Below are positions 54,610 through 62,628 of a stretch of DNA of 64,000 bases, one piece after another. The stretch's first letter is position 1. Each line of letters begins with the position of its first letter. The notes beneath the pieces are model-generated. The model was not told where the DNA came from, made no database searches, and saw nothing but the letters and a program-made list of their open reading frames with translations. Source of the DNA: Streptomyces sp. ISL-36 (GTDB taxonomy: Bacteria > Actinomycetota > Actinomycetes > Streptomycetales > Streptomycetaceae). Location: contig NZ_JAGGOS010000024.1 in assembly GCF_018614205.1 (NCBI RefSeq), positions 1-64,000 on the forward strand. Direction: 5' to 3'. A program made the translations under genes and the position numbers.

Positions 54610-55791
54610 ATGACTCGGCCCAGCGTTCCGCGCCCGACCAACGCGCGTGCGCTCGATGAGCACGGCGTCGTCGTTCGCGGTGCTGAGCCTGCGCCCGCGA
54701 CCACGGTCATGCGGGGCATGGTCTACGGCTCGGGCCTGACCCACGCACTGGACTACGTCGTGTTGCTGCACACGCTCTTCCGCCTGGAGGAGAACCAGGC
54801 CTTCACCCCGAAGGACATCTGGCGGGACCTGCAGGAGGAGGGTGTGCGCTCGGCGAAGAACGCCAATGAGCTGGTAGGGCGGGACGCGGTGTACGAGTCG
54901 TTCAACCGCCTGATCGATGCCAAGTTCATTCGCCGCGTCACGGTGGGCGGCGCCCCGGGGCGGTTCGGGAAAGTGCGCTACGAGCTGTACCGGCAGCCGG
55001 CGTACAACCCCGACTTCGCCCCACCGAAGGAGCCGTGGGAGCCCCAGGAAGACCCGAACTTCCCCCACGCCACCGAGCCGCTTCCTGGAACGCCGGACGC
55101 GGACAAAGCGGACGGTAAAACCGCAGGTCGCACCGCTTCCCGGAACGCCGGAACCGGGAAAGCCGTATCCGGCGTTCCGGGAAGCGGTCGGAAGCGCATT
55201 CCCGCAGGTCGGACCGCGTCCGGCGTTCCGGGAAGCGGTCATGCTCTCCCCCCCACACCCCCCAGGGGGGAGGAAGGAACCTCCCCCTCCGAAAAGCAGG
55301 CGCCTGCGGCGCCGGGCGGGGAGGGCAGCACCGTCCGGCTCGCGTCGGAAGAGCAGGTGCAGGCTGCGTCCGAGTTTCTGATGGAGCTGAAGCGACCGTG
55401 GGCTGTGGGCCGAAAGCTCGGCAAGACCCTGGGTGCCGAACTCGCCGAGGCGCTGCTCGAGACGGGGTGGGAGCTGGACGCCTCGCTGGCGCTGTGGCTG
55501 TGCCGCACCGAGGACGGCAAGAAGGCTCCCGACAACCACAAGGCAGTGCTCCGTCACCGGATCGAGCAGCTGGAGCGCCGGTCCAGCATCTTCCCGCCCG
55601 CCGGTGCCACTGAAGCGGGGGGCTCGATCCCGTCCGCGCGGCTTGCCATTCCCGACTGGTGCGGGGAGTGCAACCGGGGCGAGCGCCCGCGGACGCTGAT
55701 GGAGCGGCTGATCGATGTCGGCGATGACGAGCAGCAGCGCTGCCCGAAGTGCCATCCCGCAGTGGCCGGACGATCGCAGCCGTCCGAGTAG
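54610..55791 (+). CDS. Winged-helix plasmid replication initiator-like protein
   Basis: 393 aa, ATG behind GGGGAGG. GMVYGSGLTHALDYVVLLHT, FTPKDIWRDLQEEGVRSAKN, VYESFNRLIDAKFIRRVTV: a winged helix. A low-complexity middle is encoded by the 21-bp repeats. Then EEQVQAASEFLMELKRPWAV, ELAEALLETGWELDASLALW (DnaD-like helices) and CGECNRGERPRTL ... CPKC, a zinc ribbon. Immediately followed by dnaB, the initiator-helicase order of many plasmids and phages. Family not named with certainty. Confidence 0.7.
   Translation: MTRPSVPRPTNARALDEHGVVVRGAEPAPATTVMRGMVYGSGLTHALDYVVLLHTLFRLEENQAFTPKDIWRDLQEEGVRSAKNANELVGRDAVYESFNRLIDAKFIRRVTVGGAPGRFGKVRYELYRQPAYNPDFAPPKEPWEPQEDPNFPHATEPLPGTPDADKADGKTAGRTASRNAGTGKAVSGVPGSGRKRIPAGRTASGVPGSGHALPPTPPRGEEGTSPSEKQAPAAPGGEGSTVRLASEEQVQAASEFLMELKRPWAVGRKLGKTLGAELAEALLETGWELDASLALWLCRTEDGKKAPDNHKAVLRHRIEQLERRSSIFPPAGATEAGGSIPSARLAIPDWCGECNRGERPRTLMERLIDVGDDEQQRCPKCHPAVAGRSQPSE
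55078..55239. repeat. Four copies of a 21-bp repeat inside the replication gene
   Basis: CCGCTTCC(C/T)GGAACGCCGGA at 55078-55097 (one T variant) and 55132-55152, and its reverse complement at 55168-55188 and 55219-55239. Copies 2 and 3 form a perfect 21-bp inverted repeat. They encode the P-L/S-P/R-G/N-A low-complexity segment. Iterons inside an initiator gene recall the origin within lambda gene O. Confidence 0.8.
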
Positions 55792-55867
55792 AGACCTGAA
55801 AACGCCGCGACGGCCGGTAGTCCCGTGGAAAGGCCCGGCCGTCGCACAGACACCCGAAGGAGTCATC

Positions 55868-57301
55868 TTGAGTATCCCCCAGACCTTCCGGCCTGAGCCC
55901 CGATCGGCCGACGACGCGCACAGCTACGGAGAGGAAGCGTTCGAGCCCGCCCGCGAGGACAAGCGGGCGCCGGCCGACTTCGAGCGCGTTCCGCCGCAGG
56001 ACGTCGGCGCGGAGCAGTGCGTCCTGGGCGGCATGCAGCTGTCCAAGGACGCCATCGCCGACGTCACAGAGGTGCTGCGGGGCAGCCGCGACTTCTACCG
56101 GCCGGCTCACGCGTTGATCTACGACGCCATCCTGGACATGTACGGCCGGGGTGAGCCGGTCGACCCGATCACGCTGGCGGCCGAGCTGCAGAAGTCCGGC
56201 AGCCTGGACCGCATTGGTGGGGCTTCCTACCTGCACACCCTGGTCCAGTCGGTTCCGACTGCGGCGAACGCTGCGTACTACGCCGGAATCGTTCGCGAAC
56301 GTGCGGTGTTCCGCGGCCTGGCCGAGGCCGGCACGAGGATCACGCAGTGGGGATTCGCTTGTGAGGGCGACCCTGCGGAGACTGCCGACCGCGCCCAGGC
56401 CGAGCTGTTTGCGGTCGTCGAGCAGGGCACCAAAGGGGATCCGCAGTCACTTGCCGACACTGCGCTCGATGGGCTGGCCGCCCTCGAAGAGCGCGCGAAG
56501 CAGGGGGCTGGCCTGCGTGGCCTAGGGACAGGCTTCATGGACCTGGACAGCGTCACGTCCGGGCTGATGCCGGGCCAAATGGTGATCGTTGCTGCACGTC
56601 CGAGCCTCGGCAAGAGCACGTTCGCCCTCGACATCGCGCGGAACGTCTCGATCAAGGAGAAGATCCCGTCCGCGTTCTTCTCCCTGGAGATGTCGCGCCA
56701 GGAGCTCACCGACCGCACGTTCTCCGCCGAGGCCGGCATCGCGTTCCACCACGTCAAGTCCGGTGAGATGACCGACGAGGACTGGGACCGGCTGGCCCGG
56801 CGAATGCCGGACATCCAGAGCGCTCCCCTGTTCATCGACGACACCGAGGACATGACGGTGATGGAGATCCGGGCCAAGGCCCGCAAGCTCAAGCAGCGCC
56901 ACGGAATCAAACTGGTGGTCATCGACTACGTGCAGCTGCTGCGCCACGGTGGCCGCCAGGCCGAGAACCGACAGCAGGAGGTCACCGAGATCTCGCGGAA
57001 CATCAAGCTCATGGCGAAGGAGCTGGGGGTGCCCGTCATCGCCCTCTGTCAGCTCAACCGCGGTCCCGAGCAGCGCACTGACAAGAAGCCCCAGGTTTCA
57101 GACCTACGCGAAAGTGGGTCGCTGGAGCAGGACGCCGACATCGTCATCCTCATCCACCGGGAGGATGCATACGAAGCCGATTCGCCGCGTGCAGGCGAGA
57201 CCGACCTGATCCTGGCGAAGCACCGCGGTGGCCCGAAGTGCACGATCACAGTTGCCGCGCAGCTCCACATGTCTCGGTTCAAGGACATGGCGCAGGCCTA
57301 G
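55868..57301 (+). CDS. Replicative DNA helicase DnaB
   Basis: 477 aa from a TTG behind GAAGGAG. N-terminal domain (PPQDVGAEQCVLGGMQLSKD, FYRPAHALIYDAILDMYGRG, GGASYLHTLVQSVPTAANAA), then RecA-like core: GQMVIVAARPSLGKSTFALD (Walker A), FFSLEMSRQELTDR, LVVIDYVQLLRHGG (Walker B) and LRESGSLEQDADIVILIHRE. Full length with all helicase motifs. Follows the initiator at 76 bp. Provides the element with its own helicase. Confidence 0.93.
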   Translation: MSIPQTFRPEPRSADDAHSYGEEAFEPAREDKRAPADFERVPPQDVGAEQCVLGGMQLSKDAIADVTEVLRGSRDFYRPAHALIYDAILDMYGRGEPVDPITLAAELQKSGSLDRIGGASYLHTLVQSVPTAANAAYYAGIVRERAVFRGLAEAGTRITQWGFACEGDPAETADRAQAELFAVVEQGTKGDPQSLADTALDGLAALEERAKQGAGLRGLGTGFMDLDSVTSGLMPGQMVIVAARPSLGKSTFALDIARNVSIKEKIPSAFFSLEMSRQELTDRTFSAEAGIAFHHVKSGEMTDEDWDRLARRMPDIQSAPLFIDDTEDMTVMEIRAKARKLKQRHGIKLVVIDYVQLLRHGGRQAENRQQEVTEISRNIKLMAKELGVPVIALCQLNRGPEQRTDKKPQVSDLRESGSLEQDADIVILIHREDAYEADSPRAGETDLILAKHRGGPKCTITVAAQLHMSRFKDMAQA

Positions 57302-57313
57302 GGGATGACACAC

Positions 57314-59563
57314 ATGGACAACAAGACGTACACCGAGGGCCTGGCCAAGCTCCGCGAGGTGCGGGACGAGATCAAGCCGCTTGAGCGGCAGCTCGCGAAG
57401 ATCCAGGGCGAGCTCGCCAAGTTGGCGACCCGGCGAGACCAGAAGATCGAGGAGCTGGGAGTATTCGAGAAGGCCAAGGCCGACCGCATCGCGACGTCCG
57501 CCGGCGTTTCGGTGATCGACGTCGTCGCCCTGGTGCCCTCTCTCGGCCCACAGGAGCCCGTCAGCGCGCCCGAGGAGGCTGCGTCGACCGATTCCGCCAT
57601 CGGAGATCGCTCGGAGCGGCAGGCGGCCGCACAGCCGATCAAGGAACCGGCTGGTGCCCCCGCGCCCGACCTGCGACGCCAGGGCCTGGAGGACAAGGAC
57701 AGGGCAGCGGCGCTCACCCGGCTGCGCGAAGCAGCGGCTGACGGCGCGTTCGACCTGGACGCGCTTGACGAGCCCGCCTCCGCCACGGCGGCCGCCCCCT
57801 CCCACGCGCCGACCGCTCCGACAGCGGTGGCGTCGGCCGGGGAGCAGGAGCGGGAGCTGCCGTCGATTCCCGAGGGCGCTGCTGGTGACCGCTGGATCTA
57901 CGCCGAGCCGACCCTGACCTCGAAGAGGCCCAACTTCAAGCAGGCCACTCGTCAGATGGCCTTCCTGGACACCGCGACCGGCATGCTCGTCTGGCAGGCC
58001 GGCACGGTCACCCTGGACCTGGGGAGCGCGAGCGTCGCCGAGATCCTCACCGCCGTGTACGCGACGGTCCCCGCGGACGTGGAGCGCATCTACATCACCG
58101 CCGGTGACCCGTGGCACCAGGACGCCGGGCGCCACCAATTCCTCAAGGACGCGGTGGCCCAGTGGCTCAACGGGCCGCTGCCGGAGGGGTGGCAGGTCGA
58201 GTCCTCGCGCGGCAAGGACCGGCAGGCCGGGCACCTGGTCCACCCCCGCAACCCGGTGGGCCGCTGGCAGCGCGGCAAGGACCAGCACACCGAAATCCGC
58301 AGTGTGGGCGAGTGGTTCGACCCGGCCGGCGCCGACCCGGCCACAGTCCGCGCCGCCTTCGTCGAGCTGTGGAAGGCTCTGCGCCGGCACTGGGACGACG
58401 TCGTGCTGATGGGTTCGCCGTCGCAGACCGGCCGGGACCTGTGGTCGCGGACCATCCCCGCCAAAGCCGGCGCGAAGTGGGCGGACGGCTACCCGGTCAT
58501 GTCGCAGGAGATCCGCGGCCTGCTGCACGCCACCGCCGGGCAGGGCCGCACCGAGCTGATCACGCCGCCGCGCGTGCCGGAGCGGGTGCCCGGCTGGTAC
58601 GAGGCCGACCGCACCTTCGCCTACGCCAAGCACACCTGGACCAGCGGGGTCGGCGTGCCGCAGCGGGTGACCGCGGCCGCGTTCGCGGCCATGAGCGAGA
58701 AGGAGCAGGCCGACGCACTGTTCTCCCCCAGCCACTGGCAGGTGCGGGTGACCATCCCGAGGGACTGGAATCACGTCGGTCTCCTGCCCGCGCCGGCGCC
58801 CGGGGAGCGGTCCTGGCACTACCCGTACGAGGGCGGCCGCACCTTCACCACCTGGGCGGGCGGCGCCGAGGTCAACCTGGCGCTGCGCAACCCGCTCCAG
58901 CCGTGGCGGATCGAGATCCTGGACGGCCTGGTCTGGGAGAAGGGCGACCCGCTCAAGGACTGGTCGAACAAGCTGAAGGACGCGTGGCGTTCGCTGCGTG
59001 CCCTGGGCGAAGTACACGGCGATGAGCAGCAGCGGCAGGCCGCGCGCCTGGCGTCCCGCGCGGTCCGCAGCATCCTGCTGTACGGGATCGGCACGTTCGC
59101 GCAGCGGCCGCGTATCACCACCGGTTCGCTCGAGCTCGGCGCCGGCGGCGAGGTCCCTGAGATCCCGGACGGTGCCCGGCTGACCGGCCTGACGGACACG
59201 CACGTCACCTGGGAGCGCAACGGCGGCTTCGCCCGTGACCCGTACGCGCACCCGGAGTGGGCGGCCGGCGTGTGGTCGGCGGCGCGGGCCGCGTTGCTGT
59301 CCGGCCCGACCGGCACGAAGGATCCGGAGACGGGTAAGCCCGCCCGCGCCGGTGCGCTGCACCTGCCTGCGGGGTCGATCCTCGCGTTCCGCACCGATGC
59401 CATTTACAGCTCGGTGCGCCCTGAGTGGCCGTACAGCGGTGAGCCGGGCGATTACCTGCTCAAGGGCGCCATGTCCTGGGAGCAGACGACCCCCACCACT
59501 GATGAGGAGTTCTACGTGCTGCAGGCCCTCGGCCGGCAGGCCCTGGAGGCGGAGGAGCTGTGA
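57314..59563 (+). CDS. Tap/Tac-like telomere-associated protein with family-B-polymerase-type palm (candidate)
   Basis: 749 aa; ATG at 57314 has AGGGG seven bases upstream (ATG 57305 possible). Residues 1-60 are coiled coil, ~60-190 linker. The last 550 residues follow the family-B layout of Streptomyces Tap/Tac: motif A-like GWYEADRTFAYAKHTW (~430), KDAWRSL then ASRAVRSILLYGIGTFAQRP (motif B-like, ~585), HPEWAAGVWSAARAALL and SILAFRTDAIYSSVRPEW (motif C-like T-D, ~695). These proteins act with a terminal protein on linear replicon ends. Sequence similarity is low; identification is by motif order and gene context. Confidence 0.55.
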   Translation: MDNKTYTEGLAKLREVRDEIKPLERQLAKIQGELAKLATRRDQKIEELGVFEKAKADRIATSAGVSVIDVVALVPSLGPQEPVSAPEEAASTDSAIGDRSERQAAAQPIKEPAGAPAPDLRRQGLEDKDRAAALTRLREAAADGAFDLDALDEPASATAAAPSHAPTAPTAVASAGEQERELPSIPEGAAGDRWIYAEPTLTSKRPNFKQATRQMAFLDTATGMLVWQAGTVTLDLGSASVAEILTAVYATVPADVERIYITAGDPWHQDAGRHQFLKDAVAQWLNGPLPEGWQVESSRGKDRQAGHLVHPRNPVGRWQRGKDQHTEIRSVGEWFDPAGADPATVRAAFVELWKALRRHWDDVVLMGSPSQTGRDLWSRTIPAKAGAKWADGYPVMSQEIRGLLHATAGQGRTELITPPRVPERVPGWYEADRTFAYAKHTWTSGVGVPQRVTAAAFAAMSEKEQADALFSPSHWQVRVTIPRDWNHVGLLPAPAPGERSWHYPYEGGRTFTTWAGGAEVNLALRNPLQPWRIEILDGLVWEKGDPLKDWSNKLKDAWRSLRALGEVHGDEQQRQAARLASRAVRSILLYGIGTFAQRPRITTGSLELGAGGEVPEIPDGARLTGLTDTHVTWERNGGFARDPYAHPEWAAGVWSAARAALLSGPTGTKDPETGKPARAGALHLPAGSILAFRTDAIYSSVRPEWPYSGEPGDYLLKGAMSWEQTTPTTDEEFYVLQALGRQALEAEEL

Positions 59564-59817
59564 ACGCTGAGGTGGCGTGGGGCGGAGAGTGGGAGCACCC
59601 CCAGTGCGGTGCCTCCGGCGAAGCGGTGTGGGACGACGAGGACACCGCGTCGTCCGGGCACGACTGCGGCCGCGACGGAGTGGTGACCTGGAGCGCCGAA
59701 TGGGAGTGCCACGGTTGCGGCGCCGGCGGTGACGGCCAGTTCGGCGACGACACCACGACGTACGCCGATCACGAGTGCGCCGAGGACGGAGGCGACGATG
59801 AGGGGGTGGCCGCGTGA
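59560..59817 (+). CDS. Two-repeat zinc protein, 85 aa
   Basis: GTG start overlapping the previous stop. Two similar halves: VAWGGEWEHPQCGASGEAVW ... HDCGRDG and VTWSAEWECHGCGAGGDGQF ... HECAEDG, each with W-x-W/H-P/H-x-C-G and H-x-C, so two zinc knuckles from an internal duplication. Very acidic. Sits between the Tap-like and HTH genes with overlaps at both ends, so all three are made together. Confidence 0.65.
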   Translation: MNAEVAWGGEWEHPQCGASGEAVWDDEDTASSGHDCGRDGVVTWSAEWECHGCGAGGDGQFGDDTTTYADHECAEDGGDDEGVAA

Positions 59818-60623
59818 CGCCGCGCAGGAGGCGGGCACCAGGCCGCGGCCGCCGTGCACAGCGCAATGAGGCCGCGCGGCTGACCGATCAGCTGATCGCG
59901 GAGGGCTTCAGCAAGAAGCAGGTCGGCGAGATCCTTGGCCGCAACCCGAGTCTGGTCAGCCAGTTCTTCACCAAGAACAAGGGCGCCAGCTTCGTGGAGG
60001 CTCTGCGGGCTGTTGTTCAGGAGGTCCAGGCCGGCGGCCCGCGCGATATGGAGAGTCTGAAGGCCCTGGCCGGGGGACATGTGCGGCCGCGCCTTAACCG
60101 GGAGGGCTACAAGGCCCGGGTGCGGGGCAGGAACCACGGCCGGGCGGAGAAGGTTGTGAAGGACGAGAAGGGCCGCCCTGTGATCGGCAAGGACGGGAAG
60201 CCGGTGAAGGCCTGGAGCTCGTCCCTGGCCAAGGCCGGTAGGCAGCACATCGCCTCCGGTGCCTCCCGACTGCGGCCGGTGGTGGAAGAAGCGGCCAGGA
60301 ACCACGGAAAAATCGCTTTTACCGTGCGGGCGAAGAAGAGGGCGTTCACGCACGACTCCGGCCGTCTGGTCGACTCCCCGGGCGTGCGACGCAATGTCGT
60401 CCAGCGCCCCGACAGCACCGAGGAAAGAGCGTACGGCCAGAACCTTGGCGGTCCCGGCTCCGGAGAACAGGGCTTCGATGCCGTCCGGTTCAAGGCCATG
60501 GTCGATGCCGCCGGCGGTGACGTCGCCGCCGCGGTGCGCAACTGGCTCGTCATGACCGGACGCCTCGACCCCGACGCCCCCATCGTCGGCCTGGAGATCC
60601 GCGCTTGGAAGACGAACCGCTAG
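59814..60623 (+). CDS. Basic HTH protein, candidate terminal protein
   Basis: 269 aa, GTG overlapping the previous stop. Basic N-terminus (MTPRRRRAPGRGRRAQRNEA), HTH (SKKQVGEILGRNPSLVSQFF), then HVRPRLNREGYKARVRGRNH, a central basic region (KIAFTVRAKKRAFTHDSGRL) and a C-terminal helical/strand part (FDAVRFKAMVDAAGGDVAAA, IVGLEIRAWK). The order HTH, Arg-rich segment, helix, final strand parallels Tpg terminal proteins, and it follows a Tap-like gene as tpg follows tap. No direct sequence match can be claimed. Confidence 0.5.
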   Translation: MTPRRRRAPGRGRRAQRNEAARLTDQLIAEGFSKKQVGEILGRNPSLVSQFFTKNKGASFVEALRAVVQEVQAGGPRDMESLKALAGGHVRPRLNREGYKARVRGRNHGRAEKVVKDEKGRPVIGKDGKPVKAWSSSLAKAGRQHIASGASRLRPVVEEAARNHGKIAFTVRAKKRAFTHDSGRLVDSPGVRRNVVQRPDSTEERAYGQNLGGPGSGEQGFDAVRFKAMVDAAGGDVAAAVRNWLVMTGRLDPDAPIVGLEIRAWKTNR

Positions 60624-60634
60624 ACCGGCGCTGA

Positions 60635-60657
60635 CCGCCGCGGGCACCTCGCGGCGG
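60635..60657 (+). terminator. Terminator after the Tap-like operon
   Basis: 8-bp arms CCGCCGCG and CGCGGCGG around a 7-nt loop, 12 bp past the stop. A second hairpin (GATGGTCC with GGACCATC, 60722-60756) follows. Confidence 0.65.
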
Positions 60658-60775
60658 CCGCGTTCACGGTGCCGGTCCGCCGCATCCGCACCTGGACGCC
60701 CAGGGAGCCGAGCCCTTGGAGATGGTCCCGGCAGGCAGCCGTCTGCCGGACCATCTGCACCACCCGAACACCAAG

Positions 60776-60830
60776 AATGCATTCCCTTGCTATGCATACT
60801 TTTACTATGCATAATGGGGGTATGCGGAAT
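60776..60830 (+). promoter_or_regulatory. Four 15-bp-phased ATGCAT boxes at a rightward promoter
   Basis: GAATGCATTC (60776), CTATGCATAC (60791), CTATGCATAA (60806) and GTATGCGGAA (60821), exactly 15 bp apart, in a strikingly AT-rich stretch 31 bp upstream of the 60861 start. They share box and period with 45044-45083. Likely a repressor array over a promoter; a -10 such as TATGCATAAT would be covered. Confidence 0.75.
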
Positions 60831-60860
60831 GGTTCCGCGCAGCACCCCGAAGGAGGCTCC

Positions 60861-61370
60861 GTGGCCATCAGCACCCGGACCGAGGTTGACGACCTGGACC
60901 CGAACAAGCACGTGGTCCTCCCCGCCGACGGCGGCACCGACGTCCTCGGCGTCGTCTTCGACGAACAGGGCGCCATCCCCTCCCGCGGGCGCTTCGCCGC
61001 ATGGTCCCTGAAGGCCGGCACCCGCAACGGCGTCGTCGGGTTCTTCGACACCCTGACCGAAGCCACCGACGCGATCGGCGCGCTGTACGACACCCCGGCT
61101 GAGCCGGCCACGGAAAGCGAGCAGACCGCCGCCGAGCCCAAGTGGCAGACGCTCGCGGGCGTCACCACTCCCTTTCACGTGTACGTCGAGCAGTCCGACA
61201 ACCACATCCGGCTGGCCCGGGACCGGCGGACGCCGACCGGCAAGCCCATCGAGGTCGTCCGGCTGGAGAAGCGCGCAAGCTGCCGCTACGGCTACACGGC
61301 CGACAACCGCCAGATCAACTTCGTCGGCGTCGCCACCAAGTGCTGGGTCATCGCCGGGCCCGGCAACTGA
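60861..61370 (+). CDS. Hypothetical 169-aa protein
   Basis: GTG behind an optimal AAGGAGG. MAISTRTEVDDLDPNKHVVL, GVVFDEQGAIPSRGRFAAWS, GVVGFFDTLTEATDAIGALY; C-terminal HVYVEQSDNHIRLARDRRTP, SCRYGYTADNRQINFVG. Two small alpha/beta domains, no family recognised. Because it is the first gene behind the ATGCAT array it may be tied to that control circuit. Confidence 0.6.
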   Translation: MAISTRTEVDDLDPNKHVVLPADGGTDVLGVVFDEQGAIPSRGRFAAWSLKAGTRNGVVGFFDTLTEATDAIGALYDTPAEPATESEQTAAEPKWQTLAGVTTPFHVYVEQSDNHIRLARDRRTPTGKPIEVVRLEKRASCRYGYTADNRQINFVGVATKCWVIAGPGN

Positions 61371-61440
61371 ACCACATCCATCGGCGGGCGGCAGCAGCGT
61401 CCGCCCGCCACCTACGAACCGACAGGAGCGACCACCCGTC

Positions 61441-61773
61441 ATGACCAGCGCCCCTCCCTCCCCCGAAGTCGCCTACGCCACGGCGCCGCCCCTGCACCTG
61501 GAAGGAGACGAACTGATGCGGCTGCGGCGCTCGATCCCCGAGCGCGAGTGGCTGCTGCGATACGCCGCGCTCGGCGACCGGCAGACCCTGAACGCCCACC
61601 CCGATGACGGGAAGGCGCAGACCGGGGCCCTACGGCCGATTCAGCAGCTCATCGGCTACGACACCGAGCACGGCACCACGGCCGGACCGGTCGGCCCCGA
61701 TGACACCCAGTGGGCCGCCTTCCCCCGCGGCTATGTCCGCCTGGAGTACGCGGCCTGGGCCGCCTCGCAGTAG
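61441..61773 (+). CDS. Hypothetical 110-aa protein
   Basis: MTSAPPSPEVAYATAPPLHL then RRSIPEREWLLRYAALGDRQ, AALRPIQQLIGYDTEHGTTA-like segments and PRGYVRLEYAAWAASQ. No family recognised. GACAGGAGCGACC upstream. Ends 11 bp before a strong terminator. Confidence 0.55.
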   Translation: MTSAPPSPEVAYATAPPLHLEGDELMRLRRSIPEREWLLRYAALGDRQTLNAHPDDGKAQTGALRPIQQLIGYDTEHGTTAGPVGPDDTQWAAFPRGYVRLEYAAWAASQ

Positions 61774-61783
61774 ACCCCCACCC

Positions 61784-61814
61784 GGGGCGTTCTTTACGCC
61801 GTAAAGAACGCCCC
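61784..61814 (+). terminator. Strong terminator with TCTTTAC-GCC-GTAAAGA core
   Basis: Perfect 14-bp stem (61784-61797 with 61801-61814, loop GCC). Its centre is identical over 17 nt to the stem at 33206-33222. Confidence 0.85.
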
Positions 61815-61842
61815 GCCCACCTCGCCCGCCCCGGAGGCCTCG

Positions 61843-62514
61843 ATGACCAGCACCGCTCCGACCGCGCACATCACTTTCCAGCACCGGACCCTGGCACCCG
61901 CGACCATCACCAACCCCCGGCGTGAGACGTTCGGATGGAGCTGCTCGGCAGAGGGCTGCCCGGTCCGCACGGCCGGCTACGGCGATCAGGGCGCCTCCCT
62001 TAAGGACGCCGCCGACCACGAACAGCGCCAGTCGATGGCCCTGTTCACGCCTGGCACTCTCGTGGTCCCGGTGGGCCCGGGCGGATCGGGGAAGTCCCGG
62101 TTCGCCGCGATGTTCCCCAGCAGTTGGGTGGTCTGCCTGGACGAGCTGCGCGAGCGAATCTCCGGCGACGCCGGTGACCAGTCCGCGACCCGGGAAGCGG
62201 TCGCCCTGCAGGACCTGCTGATCCCGGCCCGCCTGACACGTGGCCTCACCACGGTCGTCGACTCCACCAACGTCGAAGCCCGCGTCCGCCGCGGCCTGGT
62301 CGACAAGGCCCGGCAGCACGGCCGGCCCGTCGCCGCAATCGTCTTCCTGACCGACCTGGACACCTGCGAGGCCCGTAACGCCCGGCGGTCGGCCAACCGG
62401 CGCGTACCCCTGCCCGTCCTGCGCCGCCAGCACGAGCAGACCCTGGCCGCCCTCCCCCTGCTTGTCGACGAGGGATTCACCGACGTCCGCACGGTCGGCA
62501 ACCACCGCCCCTGA
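61843..62514 (+). CDS. P-loop kinase (polynucleotide-kinase-like)
   Basis: 223 aa, ATG. A Cys pair (WSCSAEGCPV) opens the protein; then VVPVGPGGSGKSRFAAMF (Walker A), WVVCLDELRERISGD, LTTVVDSTNVEARVRRGLVD and DLDTCEARNARRSANRRVP. The D-E-L-R, D-S-T-N and R-N-x-R-x-x-R elements are those of the Pnkp-type kinase family that act on nucleic-acid 5' ends in RNA/DNA repair. Substrate here unknown. Confidence 0.75.
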   Translation: MTSTAPTAHITFQHRTLAPATITNPRRETFGWSCSAEGCPVRTAGYGDQGASLKDAADHEQRQSMALFTPGTLVVPVGPGGSGKSRFAAMFPSSWVVCLDELRERISGDAGDQSATREAVALQDLLIPARLTRGLTTVVDSTNVEARVRRGLVDKARQHGRPVAAIVFLTDLDTCEARNARRSANRRVPLPVLRRQHEQTLAALPLLVDEGFTDVRTVGNHRP

Positions 62515-62628
62515 CCCCGGCCGCTGCTCTCCCCAGCCATGCAATCCGCAAAGCTTTGGGGGGAGCTGGACCGCAACCACCTCCGGCTGGAAGCCTCATC
62601 CAACGCTCAGAGAGTGAGAGACACAAAG

